DNA from: Fusarium oxysporum f. sp. lycopersici 4287
Taxonomy: Eukaryota > Ascomycota > Sordariomycetes > Hypocreales > Nectriaceae
Direction: 5' to 3'
DNA length: 64,000 nucleotides
NCBI RefSeq assembly: GCF_000149955.1
Contig: NC_031000.1
Location: 2,143,178-2,207,177, forward strand
Shown here: one piece after another, positions 29,995 to 40,433 of the stretch
Numbering within the stretch: position 1 is the first letter of the stretch
Layout of the letters: each line of letters begins with the position of its first letter
The notes under the pieces: generated by a model
Seen by the model: the letters and a program-made list of their open reading frames with translations, nothing else
Told to the model about the DNA's origin: nothing
The model's database searches: none
Program-made: the position numbers and the translations under genes

Positions 29995-32900
29995 TCAGGC
30001 CCTTTTCTGCGGTCCCGGCTTATCGGGATACCTCCTGTGGAAGTTGGCTACGACCTCAGCAGCGTTATCCACGTAGTCGGCAGGGACTTCAGTTGGGTCG
30101 GTGTATCCTGCCCATTTCACTATGTACTTCAGTCTGGGGCGGCCTCCACGGCCGCGGCGATCCCAACGGGAATCGAGGATATCTTCCACTTCCCACTCTT
30201 CCACTCCTTCGACCTCGATAGGCGGCGGCGGGTCTGGGTTCTGGCCTGGCAAGGGGTTGGTGGCGGCGGGTCTGAGCAGGTTCGTGTGAAACACCGGGTG
30301 TATCTTCATGCTCGCAGGCAGATCTAACCGGTAGGTATATGGGGAGATGACCTTTGTGATCTTAAGGGGACCGATGTTCTTCCAGTCTAGCTTCTTCTGT
30401 GGCCTCAAGGTCTTGATATTCCGGGCATCGAGCCAGACATAGTCGCCTTCTCGATAGCATCTGGCGGGTCTTCTATGACGGTTCGCCTGGTCTTCGTAAC
30501 GGGCTTGTGCGGCTATGCTCTCGGAGCGTAAGTACTCTAGTATCTCGTTCATCGTCTGTGCGAACTGTTCCGCATCTCTCGTGGCAGGGGTTCCTCTGAC
30601 TGTGATAGTAGGCTCAAAGCCCATCCGGGGGTTAAATCCATAGTTCGCGAAGAACGGGGATATCCTAGTGGTCTCAGACTTTAATGAGTTCGCTGCGAAC
30701 TCGGCCAGGGGGAGCCATCGGCTCCAGTCGTCTTGCAGGTATGACACATAGGTTCTCAGGTACTGCTCTAGTATGGCATTTAGCCGCTCGGTCTGTCCAT
30801 CGGTTTCGGGGTGATATGCGGTTGATAGAAGGGCGTTGATGGATAGCTGTTGGTTAAGCTTCTTCCAGAATTCAGCCACAAACTGAGGTCCTCGATCAGA
30901 TACTATAGTCTGTGGAAGGCCATGTAGCTTCCACACTTCCTTTAGGTAATATCGGGCGGTATCTTCGGCATCACAGGTTCCCTTGCAGGCTATAATATGT
31001 CTCATCTTCGTAAGTCGGCAGGCTATGATCAGGATAGCATCGTTCCCTTCGCTAGGTGGCAGGTGGGTTATAAAGTCCATTGATAGGTGCTGCCAAGCTC
31101 GCTCTGGCACGGGCAGGGGCTTTAGGACTCCTTGTCTTGCATCTCGGGCGGGATTCGATCTTCGGCAGGTGTGACAATTCTTAACCCATCGTTCTACATA
31201 AGATAGCATTCCAGGCCAGTAGTAGTCGCGTGAGAGTAGGTCATAAGTGCGGGCGCGGCCTGGGTGGCCTGCTATGGGGTGTTCGTGACTTGCTTTCAGC
31301 AGGGCAGCCTTCAGGGGGTTGTGGTCTGGAATATAAACGCGGTCTCGATAGAGTAGTCGGCCTTGTACGATAGTGCACTCGGCCAGGGTGATCTTCGGGT
31401 GGCGCTGGGCGCCTTCTCTTACGGCCTGCAGTATTGACTGTAGGTCGTCGTCGGTCTGGTAACCCTCTTCTAATAGGCGGTCGATATCCCCCGGCAAGTC
31501 TATGGAAGGACTTGGTTCTGCTGGGGCTGCAGGTATTTGTAGGTGCGGCTGGCGTATACGGGCCCTCTGAACCTTCAAGGGTGGAAGCTGCCAATTCTCT
31601 TTCTTTAGGATTACCTGGCTCTGATGCGCCAGGCGCTCATCCCCCTCCTGAGGCAGGTCTTCTGACCTCCTGGTCAGAGCATCGGGCTTAACTCCTTGCT
31701 TTCCGGGTCGATAGCTAATTTGAAAATTAAAACGAGATAGGAACTCGGACCAACGGGCTTGTCTTCGGTTCAGTAGCTTCGTTGTCGTAAAGTACTCTAG
31801 GTTCTTGTGGTCTGTGATCACCTTGATCGGCGAGGGTGCGCCCTCTAGTTCGGGTCTCCATTCCTCAAAACAGCGGATAATTGCCATCAGTTCCTTATCA
31901 TATATCTCGTAGTTACACTCGGTGGCTGTGTGTTTCTTTGAGAAGAAGGCTACCGGGTGTAGCCTTCCTTCGTCGTCATATTGCGATAGCACTCCCGCCG
32001 AGACGTAGTCAGAGGCATCGGTCTCAAGGATTACATCTCTGGTCCAGTCAAACGGGCGTAGGATCGGGGCTGTTGTAAAGGCTTCCTTCAGCTTTAGGAA
32101 AGCTTTCTCGCAGGCATCATCCCATACGAAGGGCACGTCCTTCTTCGTCAGTCTGTTCAAGGGTGCCGTGAGCTTTGAGAAGTCACGGATGAACCTCCTA
32201 TAGAAGTTCCCGAAGCCGATAAAGGCTTGCACATCTGTCAGGCAGGTCGGTGTCTTCCAGTTCTTGACCGTCTCGACTTTCAAAGGGTCCATTCTAATCC
32301 CTTCCTGGCCCACGATTAGGCCTAGGAACTTCGTCTCCTTAACTAGGAATTCGCATTTAGCAGGATTGGCATAGAGCCCTGCGGCTCGGAGCTTCTGGAG
32401 CACCAGCTTAAGGTGCTCTATATGTTCCTCTCGGGTTCGGCTGTATATCAGGATATCATCTAGGTAGGCTGTACAGAATATATCTAGGTGTTCTCTTAGG
32501 GCGTCGTTGATATAACGTTGGAAGGTTGCAGGGGCTCCTGTTAGTCCGAAGGGCATGACTAGGGATTCGTATAATCCAAAGCGTGTTCGGAAGGCTGTGA
32601 GATATTCTTCGCCCTTCCTTATTCGGAGGTTATTAAAGGCAGATACGATGTCTATACGGGAGAAGTACTTCATGCCGGATAGGTTGTTTAGGGACTCTTT
32701 GATCAGGGGCAGCGGGTAGCGGTCCTTGACTGTGATGTTGTTTAGGGCTCTGTAGTCCACGCAGAATCGAAGTCCGCCGCCGGGTTTCTTTACAAAAAGT
32801 ACTGGCGACGCGACAGGCGAAGAGCTAGGTCGGATAAATCCCTTGCGTAGGTTCTCCCTAAGCCACTCTCGTAGGGCTCTCAGCTCCTCACGAGACATTC

Positions 32901-33789
32901 CATATAGTGGCCCAAAGGGTAGCTTCCCTCCAGGTACCAGTTCGATGTGGTGGTCTCCGGATCGGTGCGGGGGTAGCTTCTCGGCTTCCTTAGGCGAGAA
33001 GACGTCTTGGAATTCTTGTAATTCCTCGGGCAACTGGAAATCTTCGGTCTTATCCTGTAGTCCTCGGTCAATCTGTTCGAGTGTGATGGTGTAGAAGCGG
33101 CAGCTTGGTCTCTGGCTGTATAATCGGACAGCCTTTAGGGATATAGGGAGGATATCCTTCTTCCTTAGGTTCTTAGGGATGCTCTGTTCTAGTTGGCGGA
33201 GGAATTTCTTTGGGATGGTCTGTAGGGCTTTGATTTTTGTAGGTTTAGCTGGCGTATTACAGAACTTCTGGCAGTATGGGCTATTAAAGGTGAAGGTGTG
33301 GGTTGCGAAGCCCACCTGGGGGTCATGCTGTTTTAGCCAGGGCATCCCTAGGACTATGGGATAGCTGGCTAGCCGGGTGACGTAGAATAGCATACTCTTC
33401 TGGAAATGGTCTGCGATCCGGAGTCCGGCACGGACATAGTGGGTAATCTGCCCACTCTCGGCGGGTCGGCCGTCGAAGACCTCTATCTCGAATGGTCTCT
33501 TTAGGGGGTAAAGCTGTAAGTTCTGGGACTTTGCCCAGCTTTCATCGATAAATCCTTTCCCTTCCGCCCCGCTGTCGGTCATGGCGTAGGAGGGTATAGG
33601 GTCTTTCCCAGTCGGTATTAGGTTAGCTGGTAGAATCATCAGGTTAGAACGTTGGTTCCCTTCGTCTTCGATAGGGATCCCATGGACGGCGGCAGTAGAT
33701 AGTCTGATCTTCAGTGCGGGTATTGGAGAGGCGAGAGCCTGTCGCCGACTTAGGACAGGCTTGCCCCGTTTTCCTGATGGATTTGCGAG
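29995..33789 (-). CDS. pol: Chromovirus Pol with chromodomain
   Basis: The pol frame opens at 33789, just after a TAA, and runs uninterrupted to 29995. The first ATG is at 33639, but the protein probably begins by -1 frameshift from gag. The order is: aspartic protease (TDSGAEG), reverse transcriptase ([11 protein letters not shown]; catalytic YLDDILIYS), RNase H ([13 protein letters not shown]) and integrase with the HHCC finger (H...H...CHTC) and DDE core (MDFITHLP...IVSDRGPQF). The end has a chromodomain ([12 protein letters not shown]...YIVKWAGY) for targeting insertion to chromatin. All catalytic motifs are present. The polyprotein acts in particles and then in the nucleus. Confidence 0.95.
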   Translation of the reverse strand, partial: LANPSGKRGKPVLSRRQALASPIPALKIRLSTAAVHGIPIEDEGNQRSNLMILPANLIPTGKDPIPSYAMTDSGAEGKGFIDESWAKSQNLQLYPLKRPFEIEVFDGRPAESGQITHYVRAGLRIADHFQKSMLFYVTRLASYPIVLGMPWLKQHDPQVGFATHTFTFNSPYCQKFCNTPAKPTKIKALQTIPKKFLRQLEQSIPKNLRKKDILPISLKAVRLYSQRPSCRFYTITLEQIDRGLQDKTEDFQLPEELQEFQDVFSPKEAEKLPPHRSGDHHIELVPGGKLPFGPLYGMSREELRALREWLRENLRKGFIRPSSSPVASPVLFVKKPGGGLRFCVDYRALNNITVKDRYPLPLIKESLNNLSGMKYFSRIDIVSAFNNLRIRKGEEYLTAFRTRFGLYESLVMPFGLTGAPATFQRYINDALREHLDIFCTAYLDDILIYSRTREEHIEHLKLVLQKLRAAGLYANPAKCEFLVKETKFLGLIVGQEGIRMDPLKVETVKNWKTPTCLTDVQAFIGFGNFYRRFIRDFSKLTAPLNRLTKKDVPFVWDDACEKAFLKLKEAFTTAPILRPFDWTRDVILETDASDYVSAGVLSQYDDEGRLHPVAFFSKKHTATECNYEIYDKELMAIIRCFEEWRPELEGAPSPIKVITDHKNLEYFTTTKLLNRRQARWSEFLSRFNFQISYRPGKQGVKPDALTRRSEDLPQEGDERLAHQSQVILKKENWQLPPLKVQRARIRQPHLQIPAAPAEPSPSIDLPGDIDRLLEEGYQTDDDLQSILQAVREGAQRHPKITLAECTIVQGRLLYRDRVYIPDHNPLKAALLKASHEHPIAGHPGRARTYDLLSRDYYWPGMLSYVERWVKNCHTCRRSNPARDARQGVLKPLPVPERAWQHLSMDFITHLPPSEGNDAILIIACRLTKMRHIIACKGTCDAEDTARYYLKEVWKLHGLPQTIVSDRGPQFVAEFWKKLNQQLSINALLSTAYHPETDGQTERLNAILEQYLRTYVSYLQDDWSRWLPLAEFAANSLKSETTRISPFFANYGFNPRMGFEPTITVRGTPATRDAEQFAQTMNEILEYLRSESIAAQARYEDQANRHRRPARCYREGDYVWLDARNIKTLRPQKKLDWKNIGPLKITKVISPYTYRLDLPASMKIHPVFHTNLLRPAATNPLPGQNPDPPPPIEVEGVEEWEVEDILDSRWDRRGRGGRPRLKYIVKWAGYTDPTEVPADYVDNAAEVVANFHRRYPDKPGPQKRA

Positions 33790-35159
33790 TTACGGGAGTC
33801 AGATCGGCTAGAGGTCGGGGACTTAGGAGACTCCTGACGGCTGGGGTGGCGCGGACTATAGGTGATAGCGGCATGTCGGAACTTGGCTGGGCCGGTATCT
33901 GGTTCAGGGCAGTCGCGGATATAGTGAGTAGATGAGCCACAACGGAAGCATTGGTTGTTTTCCCGACGATAGCTGGGGCGCTGGTAGCGGCGTTGGTTGC
34001 TTAGGTCCATAGGGTCGCCTGAGGGCTGGGCTCTCTCTGGGGGGCTACGGCCCCTTTGAGGTGAGGGAGACTTCCTTTCCTGTCGTGTGGTCTGGATATA
34101 GGTAGGTCTAACATAAGCTGTGGTAGTCGGTTTCCTGGAGATATAGGGTCGGGTCCTCTCGCGGTGTTCTTGCAGGCGGATATCTAGTCCTCGGAAGTGG
34201 GATACGAGGGTGTGGTAGCTGTAATCGGCAGGCGGGTTATGGAGGAGCATTTCTGATAGTTCCTTCGAGACGGCCTTCTCTAGGAAGGGGGCCAGGGCGT
34301 CACCTTCTATGCCGCCTTCTAAGGCTAGGCTCTGGAACTCTGCATGGAAGGAGAAGAAGTCTCTATTGCCTTGTCGAAGGGTGTCTAGCTTTCTTCGTGC
34401 AGTTCGGGCTGCATTAGGGTCTCCATAGGCACCCTGCAGGATATCTAGGATATCAGTATAGTCAGGTAGGCGGCAAATTCCATGACGAATATACGGCTGT
34501 ATGAGTTTATAGGCATCATCATTCAGCCGGCTGTTCACATAGCCCATACGACTGATAGGGGTTGGATAGCGGTCTCGGTTCAGGCTTAGCTTCTCAGTGA
34601 CGGCGTCACAGAAGCGTCGTAGGTCGGCGCGGGTTGCTTTAAACTTATCAGGGTCGGGGATTCGTTCTGAAAGCTGGGCGGAGGCGGCAGATTGTGTAGC
34701 AGGAGGTGAAGGCGTTTCCATAGTCTCAGCTATTTGTGCCTTAGCATCAGGGTCAGATGTGACGGGTGTCAGGGTTGCTACAGTAGGGAGTCGGGCGGCC
34801 ACGGCTTGACGGGCTTCCTCTTGAGCCTTATAGGCCTTGCCCTGGGCTATCTCTAGTTCCTTCTCCTTCTTATCCAGTCGGTCCTCTATCCATGACTTCT
34901 GCATCATCGCTGCGGACTTCTCGACTTGCATTGTCTGTATTATATTCTGGAGGTTTAGAATTTCCTCCTGCTGGGCTTCGACTTGGACTTGAAGCTCTAT
35001 AAGCTTCCGATCAGTAGCGGTTTGACCTTCTTCTTGCGCTGCCATCCAGGCATAGGCTTCACTTAGGTACTGATACCATCTATCGGGGTCTTTCGCGTAT
35101 TGCGCCTCATATTCGGCGCGGTTCCCTGGGATAGCCGGGGGAATCGGGTGGGTAGGCAT
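33750..35159 (-). CDS. gag: Chromovirus Gag
   Basis: 469 aa from ATG 35159. It has an N-terminal coiled-coil-like region (residues 50-130, rich in E, Q and K), then a capsid-type retrotransposon gag domain. A CCHC zinc knuckle near the end ([14 protein letters not shown]) binds RNA. It forms the virus-like particle in the cytoplasm. The frame is intact. It overlaps the pol frame by about 40 bp in the -1 register. Confidence 0.92.
   Translation of the reverse strand: MPTHPIPPAIPGNRAEYEAQYAKDPDRWYQYLSEAYAWMAAQEEGQTATDRKLIELQVQVEAQQEEILNLQNIIQTMQVEKSAAMMQKSWIEDRLDKKEKELEIAQGKAYKAQEEARQAVAARLPTVATLTPVTSDPDAKAQIAETMETPSPPATQSAASAQLSERIPDPDKFKATRADLRRFCDAVTEKLSLNRDRYPTPISRMGYVNSRLNDDAYKLIQPYIRHGICRLPDYTDILDILQGAYGDPNAARTARRKLDTLRQGNRDFFSFHAEFQSLALEGGIEGDALAPFLEKAVSKELSEMLLHNPPADYSYHTLVSHFRGLDIRLQEHRERTRPYISRKPTTTAYVRPTYIQTTRQERKSPSPQRGRSPPERAQPSGDPMDLSNQRRYQRPSYRRENNQCFRCGSSTHYIRDCPEPDTGPAKFRHAAITYSPRHPSRQESPKSPTSSRSDSRNSQIHQENGASLS
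33768..33774 (-). promoter_or_regulatory. Candidate -1 frameshift heptamer, gag-pol
   Basis: In element sense the heptamer G GAA AAC lies within the short gag/pol overlap, 5 codons before the gag stop. Slippage by -1 at this site would enter the open pol frame. It is only an imperfect match to the X XXY YYZ rule, and other slip sites in the overlap are possible. Confidence 0.35.
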
Positions 35160-35193
35160 TGCGTTCAGCGTCCAAAGGGGAGGAGCTACGTAG

Positions 35194-35434
35194 TGTCACG
35201 GGTCAGGCTCGGGAATACAGGTGAACAGGGAACGCTTTAGGCGGATAGGTTCTATTGCTACGGATAGGCACTGCCGGCAGGTCAGGCTCTATTGACAAGA
35301 CGTAGCTCGAGGAGCTACGTTCGGGAGCTATCTGGCGGTCGGTCAAGATCTTCTGCGATAACGTATCGCCACGTGACTGAGATCCACTTGGCCTATCGGT
35401 CTAGGGTAACCTGGTCTGGTCTTACGCTGTGACA
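35194..35434 (-). repeat. 5' LTR of the chromovirus
   Basis: 241 bp, promoter-side LTR for minus-strand transcription. Right after it, in element sense, comes CTACGTAGCTCCTCC instead of a TGG-type tRNA primer site. Nine bases of this are complementary to GAGCTACGT inside the LTR, which would fit self-priming as in Tf1-like elements. Confidence 0.9.
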
Positions 35435-36158
35435 TATGGGACACATACTTATCACGCACGTTAGTATTAATATTTCAGTATTAATATTTTAGTTTTAAGT
35501 AGATTTTAATAAATTAAAAACTATAGCTACATTAAAATACACTTAATATAACTTTAATTAAGTATAATAATAAAAGTGCAAGTAAGGTTAAGGTTAAGAG
35601 TATATATTTAGGAATAAATAAGAAACAAAGGTAAGAGTTAGGGTTAACTTATACTTAAGTATAAACTTTATAAAAATTATACCTATTATCTTAATAGAGT
35701 TATATCAAAAGTCTATTTAAACTGTGCTATGCACTGTATTTTAAGGCTTTATATGGAATATAAAATAGATGAAAATAAGTTAGAAAATATCGTTTTACGT
35801 AGTTAACTATACTAACTTTAAAGCCCTTTTTTTTTAGATTTTTAACTATTTTATTTAAACTTTTAGGCTCTGTAGGGTAAGCTGCTTTTAGGTGCACAGT
35901 ATTGTAACGGTCGGGTTTCCAAACAGGTAAACTAGTCCGTACTAGGTTTATGTTTGCAGATAACGTAGGGCGTGATGCTGAGCGATGTGAAGTGTCACGT
36001 CTCTTAATGATCAAGTAATGCGTGTTAAGCTTATTGATGTAAAGATGCTTTATTGATAGCTGGTGAGCTAAGTTCTATCTACTGCTAAATGAATGTGTAT
36101 ATATACTGAGGGATATGCGAGTCGAACGTGGTCGGTTCGACTCTGTCCGTCTTCCTTC
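35435..36158. other. AT-rich interval between chromovirus and LINE
   Basis: Very AT-rich DNA with no recognisable gene. The first 30 bp (GGGACACATACTTATCACGCACG) belong to a repeat end interrupted by the chromovirus; its other half is at 29669-29696. A 95-codon minus frame (35727-36014) has no recognisable domain. Confidence 0.4.
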
Positions 36159-36175
36159 GTCATGTAAGTCGAATG

Positions 36176-36689
36176 TATGTATGTATGTATGTATATTTTT
36201 CGTCCGGGGGGCCATCGGCCCCGAAAGTCCCCTACTGGGGCACAGGACGTGCTGGGCTAGAGAAGTCGGAATCTATCTACACGCTATTTACAGAAATGCT
36301 ATTGGCTACAAAGGATTAGTCATTCGCAACGCGAAATTAGTCTTCCGCTCGGCATCCGATTTCTGCAAACGCGTCAGTAGACCGTACTCTATCCAGCATA
36401 TCATCGGCACAAATGGCGCATCCTATCGGGCCTGTTACCCGTCAGCGGGACGACAAGGCGGAGCTGGCATATCGCAGCCGCTTTTGGCCTGATACCAGGA
36501 GAGTTGAGATCAGTCTGTGTGTGTGCGGCAGCTCGAGACTACCTCAAGGTGGTCCCGGCCAGATGGAGGGCGTGGTGGCGCCCTTCGTCTGGCCGTGAGC
36601 ATACGAGAGAGGAAGAAAAGGTAACAAAAGAAATGTGTGGAAGATAAAGAAAGGAAGAGAGTCGCGAGTGCTTCTCCAGTCGCGGTCGC
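36176..36689 (-). other. LINE 3' UTR and (TATG)n tail
   Basis: 514 bp with the microsatellite at 36176-36193, followed inward by TATTTTTCGTCCGG and CTACTGGGGCA. The same landmarks recur in the small element at 54995-55664. Confidence 0.8.
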
Positions 36690-39600
36690 CTAATAACGAG
36701 GGCAAATCTTTCCAAAGAACGCGCTGTCCTTGGACAGGTCGATATATTTGGTAAAGTCTTTTCCTATTGCTAGATTGACCGCTGCATTCGGTGAGGGTGC
36801 AAGCCTCATCCGATGACGCGGCGGTACTTTTCTGCAATAGAAGATGTGATCCGGTGCTTTGCGTCGGTCGCACGAGCAGACCAAGCGTGCATCGCTATGG
36901 TCGAATCTCTCGTGATATGCAGCGAAATCCCCATGGAGGGATCTCGCTGCCAGCAGATGGTGCAAGGCTGCACGCGGGAGCGAGAGCTCCGGCGGGCAGC
37001 CTGTGGTCGCCTTGAGATTGAGTCTCTTATACTGCTTAGGGGCGTAGGTAGACCACCACGTCTCGAATGCTTCTTTCGGTTTCTGTCTTGCGATCCTTCG
37101 CAAGTATGCTAGTGTTGGCCGAGCTCCCTCAGGCTCGGGGGCTGATGATCCTGCTTTGGCCAGTTTATCGGCCTGTTCGTTGCCAGGGATGTCAGTGTGT
37201 CCTGGCACCCAGCGTACCTGTGTGGCTCCATGCGATGCCGCTAGTGCTTGAAACTCAAGAAAGACGTCCTGAGAGGAGTCGGACGGTGTGCCTCGCAGGC
37301 ACTTGGCGGCCGCGAGGTTGTCTAGGCAGATTATGATGTCTTGTGTTGCTGAATCTTGCAGGGTTAAGGCGGCTCTAAGGCCTTCCAGTGCTCCTGCAGC
37401 TTCGGCATCAAAGACCTCTGCAGGTCCAAGGCGACCTGATCCGCCGAGGACGGGGAAGTTGCCTTGGTGAATAGTGAAACCGTAGCTGGTGGCACCCTGA
37501 GAGGACAAAGAGCCATCTGAGTATACGACTAGGGTGAGCGGGTCGAGTGACTGCACCCAATGGAGGAAGGCGTCGGCTGTTTCCTTCTTCGATGCTGTCT
37601 GCAGCGGTGGCATTTGTTCTTGGTTGAAGCATTGCTGGATGAGCTTCGGTCGCGCGCACGGCGCAAGGAGCTCATCTGTACGTCGAAGACGTGTTCGGAA
37701 GCTGCTTTCCGTCTGTGCTTGATATCTTCGTTTGATGAGGTCGTGGTAAGCAGGTTGGCTGGGCGGGCGCGTTCGGCTCGCCAGAGGGTGAGCCTCATCA
37801 AGCGATTTGAGTCGCGCAGAGAATCGGAGTCGCCGCGCTTCGAGGAGTTGTGCGACTGGCGGTATCCCACTTTCTCGGTGGAGAGCAGCAATAGGTGTTG
37901 TCTTCCAAACGGGAAGTATAGCTCTCATAGACTGGTTCATGGCCTTGGTCATTCTCTGTATGAGATGCTGGTTGCTTGACGATAGGTCTTTGGTGGGTTG
38001 ATTCCATCGCGGCCTGGTTGTGCCCGGGTACCAGGCCTCGGCGCCGTAGAGTAGCACGGGCTCGACATATGCCCTGACGGCACTTCGTACGGCAGCCGGC
38101 AGCCGGCCGTGTTTCGTGTTGGTGAGTCCTCGCAGATGGTAGGCCACGGCTTGCGCTTTCGCTGCCCACTTCTCTACATGAATTCTGAACGATAGCCTGC
38201 TGTCAAGCCAGATGCCCAGCCAGCGTAGGGCTGACTCGGGATGTTTCTCGATATCTCCGTGACGTACCGCTGGGGCGGTCCTGAGTTTGCTGCGAGAGAA
38301 GTGCATGACTTCGGTCTTCTTCGAGTCGAAGGAGACACCGTTTGTCGCGCCCCAGCGCACCATCTCGTCGATGGCCCCGGAAGCCATAGCCGTAGTTTCG
38401 TCTACTGTGTCGCCTAAGGACAGGATAGCTGTGTCATCCGCATAGCCGAAGCGGCCTTGGGGGTTGCCCAGTCGGTAGATGGGCTCTGTGTAGAGTAGGA
38501 AAAGAATCGGCGATACTGGCGATCCCTGAGGGAGGCCACATTGGAGAGGAGAGGAGGGTGTGAGGGTGTCTTGATATCTGACACGGGCCGATCGGCCACT
38601 CATAAAGGACCCAGCCCATCTAGCCAGATGATCGGGCCAGCCTTGTACGCGTAGACGCAGAACCAGCCTGTTTCGCATGACGGTGTCGAATGCGCCTTGG
38701 ATATCCATCGTGACCAGAGTGGCCACCTTCTTGCGTGCGAATGCCTCTTCGATATCATGGATCAGGGCGGCCACTAGGTCTGTTGCCGACCTTTTGGGGA
38801 GAGCACCAGCTTGTTGTGGGTGAAGAACGCTGAAGTGAATGGCTGCCCACGCAAGACGGCGTGCAATCAGCCGTTCTAAGCCCTTGCCGAGGCAGGAGAG
38901 CAGAGAGATAGGTCGCCAAGCCCGTGGCGATGTGAGGTCTCGGCGTCCGGGTTTGGCGATCATGACCACTTCGGCCTCCCTAAAAGGTTTCGGGTGGTGG
39001 CCTACAGCGAGGCATCTTTCGAACAAGCGGCGGACGTGCGTCCCGATGATATGCCATACGGCTTTAAGGAGATTAACGGTGATGTTGTCTGATCCAGGAG
39101 ATGTATTGCTTGTGTGGAGGGTTGCATACTGTGCCTCGTCTAGGGAGATTTCGAGTGGAAACGGGATCAGTCTAGGAGGAGAGACGAGCATCCAAGGGTC
39201 TTGGATGTCGTCGTCTGCAGTTCGTCGTTCCAGCGTGGCTCGTCGGAGCGCGTTAGCCTTGTCTATCTGAGATTCGTAGACGACGTCGTCAACCTGCAGT
39301 GGTGGCGGCTGGAAGGGCCCTGGGGACTTCAACCACCGAACGGCTTTGAAAACAGAGCTACTGTCGGAGAAGGTGTCGATGAGATTCCGCCAGTATAGCC
39401 TTTTGGCTCGGCGGACTACGCGATGGAAGTCTCGTTTGGCGATTTGGACTTCCTCGTTGAAGCCAAGAGGGTAGAGTCTTCTGATTGCACGAAAGGCAGC
39501 CGCGGCGCCGGCGCATTCTTCGGTCCACCAGGGAGCAGTTCGTGCACCCTTCCGTGTGGGCCGGCCGGCTGCCTTCGCTGCCGATGTTAGGAGATTCACG

Positions 39601-40433
39601 AGTGCAGAGGCAAGCTCATCAAGCTCGGATGGGGTCGAATCAGCTGTGGGGAGTCCAGCGGCTCCAAGCTCTACGATCTCAGCGAATCGTTTGAGCTCGT
39701 CATCTGTTGTCACCCGAACCCGGCCCGGTTGCATCGGGGCTAGTCCCGCATCGGGAAGGGTAAGGCTGAGTGTGAAGTGGTCAGAGCTAGTGGCAAGGTG
39801 ATCTTCGACGGTAGCTTCAGCAAGTGGCATATTAGTAAAGGCAAGATCGATCGTGTTGCCGTGTGGGTTTGTTGGAATATCTGGAGTGTTAAGTAGGTCG
39901 AGATCATTTTCTGATGCCCAGTCTGCAATTTCTTGGCTACGGTTCGTCGCTTGTCCCGTCTGCCAAGTATGATGTCTGGCGTTAAAGTCGCCGGCGATAA
40001 GGCAGCGTTCCGGAACAGGCCATCGTATCAGTATGTTCAGGGCATCACTCTCGTCGTTCTGACGATAGAAGTTAACTATCGTCATGCCGTTGATTGTAAG
40101 CCATAGAATATCCCGAGTCTGAAAGGGCCGGATCTGATCAGCCAGGAGCCTTGGGTCTCGTCGGACATATGTCATGACTCTAGGCCGAGTGTCGTTACCG
40201 TCCCATGTCTCGACAGGTGTGAACGTGTCGTATGCGGGATGGGTTTTAGTTAGGGAGCGAGTGTCTGTGTGAGCAGTCCACGGCTCCTGTAGAAGGACGA
40301 TGTCGTATCGTTCCGAGTCGGCCAGCGCCAGGGCGCAGTCGTGGGCCGGGGGGATCTTGCCGACGTTGGCCTGAAAGATCCTGAGCGGCTTCTTGTTATT
40401 CTTTCGTGTCTGCGAGTATCTATTCCTGGTCAA
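36690..40433 (-). CDS. LINE ORF2, endonuclease-RT-RNase H
   Basis: About 1247 aa. An APE-type endonuclease occupies the first 230 residues (IFQANVGKI; LLQEPW; AGDFNARH; SSDHFTLSL). The reverse transcriptase follows, with the catalytic YADD (FGYADDTAIL). After it comes an RNase H domain (VVYSDGSLSSQG; VRWVPGHTDIPGNEQADKLA) and a C-terminal cysteine/histidine knuckle. The frame opens after a TAG upstream of the overlap with ORF1 and has no ATG until about residue 90, inside the endonuclease. Translation must therefore be coupled to ORF1, by reinitiation or frameshifting. All motifs are intact. Confidence 0.93.
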   Translation of the reverse strand: MTRNRYSQTRKNNKKPLRIFQANVGKIPPAHDCALALADSERYDIVLLQEPWTAHTDTRSLTKTHPAYDTFTPVETWDGNDTRPRVMTYVRRDPRLLADQIRPFQTRDILWLTINGMTIVNFYRQNDESDALNILIRWPVPERCLIAGDFNARHHTWQTGQATNRSQEIADWASENDLDLLNTPDIPTNPHGNTIDLAFTNMPLAEATVEDHLATSSDHFTLSLTLPDAGLAPMQPGRVRVTTDDELKRFAEIVELGAAGLPTADSTPSELDELASALVNLLTSAAKAAGRPTRKGARTAPWWTEECAGAAAAFRAIRRLYPLGFNEEVQIAKRDFHRVVRRAKRLYWRNLIDTFSDSSSVFKAVRWLKSPGPFQPPPLQVDDVVYESQIDKANALRRATLERRTADDDIQDPWMLVSPPRLIPFPLEISLDEAQYATLHTSNTSPGSDNITVNLLKAVWHIIGTHVRRLFERCLAVGHHPKPFREAEVVMIAKPGRRDLTSPRAWRPISLLSCLGKGLERLIARRLAWAAIHFSVLHPQQAGALPKRSATDLVAALIHDIEEAFARKKVATLVTMDIQGAFDTVMRNRLVLRLRVQGWPDHLARWAGSFMSGRSARVRYQDTLTPSSPLQCGLPQGSPVSPILFLLYTEPIYRLGNPQGRFGYADDTAILSLGDTVDETTAMASGAIDEMVRWGATNGVSFDSKKTEVMHFSRSKLRTAPAVRHGDIEKHPESALRWLGIWLDSRLSFRIHVEKWAAKAQAVAYHLRGLTNTKHGRLPAAVRSAVRAYVEPVLLYGAEAWYPGTTRPRWNQPTKDLSSSNQHLIQRMTKAMNQSMRAILPVWKTTPIAALHRESGIPPVAQLLEARRLRFSARLKSLDEAHPLASRTRPPSQPAYHDLIKRRYQAQTESSFRTRLRRTDELLAPCARPKLIQQCFNQEQMPPLQTASKKETADAFLHWVQSLDPLTLVVYSDGSLSSQGATSYGFTIHQGNFPVLGGSGRLGPAEVFDAEAAGALEGLRAALTLQDSATQDIIICLDNLAAAKCLRGTPSDSSQDVFLEFQALAASHGATQVRWVPGHTDIPGNEQADKLAKAGSSAPEPEGARPTLAYLRRIARQKPKEAFETWWSTYAPKQYKRLNLKATTGCPPELSLPRAALHHLLAARSLHGDFAAYHERFDHSDARLVCSCDRRKAPDHIFYCRKVPPRHRMRLAPSPNAAVNLAIGKDFTKYIDLSKDSAFFGKICPRY

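Larger units (their letters stand above)
29697..35434 (-). mobile_element. Complete Ty3 chromovirus-type LTR retrotransposon
   Basis: 5738 bp with two 241-bp LTRs that look identical, flanked by the 5-bp target duplication TATGG (29692-29696 and 35435-35439). Both LTRs begin TGTCAC and end GTGACA. It contains gag, then pol in the order protease, reverse transcriptase, RNase H, integrase and chromodomain, all without stops. A purine tract (GAGAGGGGGA in element sense, about 29940-29949) sits next to the 3' LTR. It looks recently inserted and possibly active. Confidence 0.97.

Noticed and set aside
36175..36195. (TATG)n as a plain microsatellite
   Set aside because: It ends exactly at the 17-bp duplication and recurs in the same place in the 55-kb element, so it is the LINE tail.
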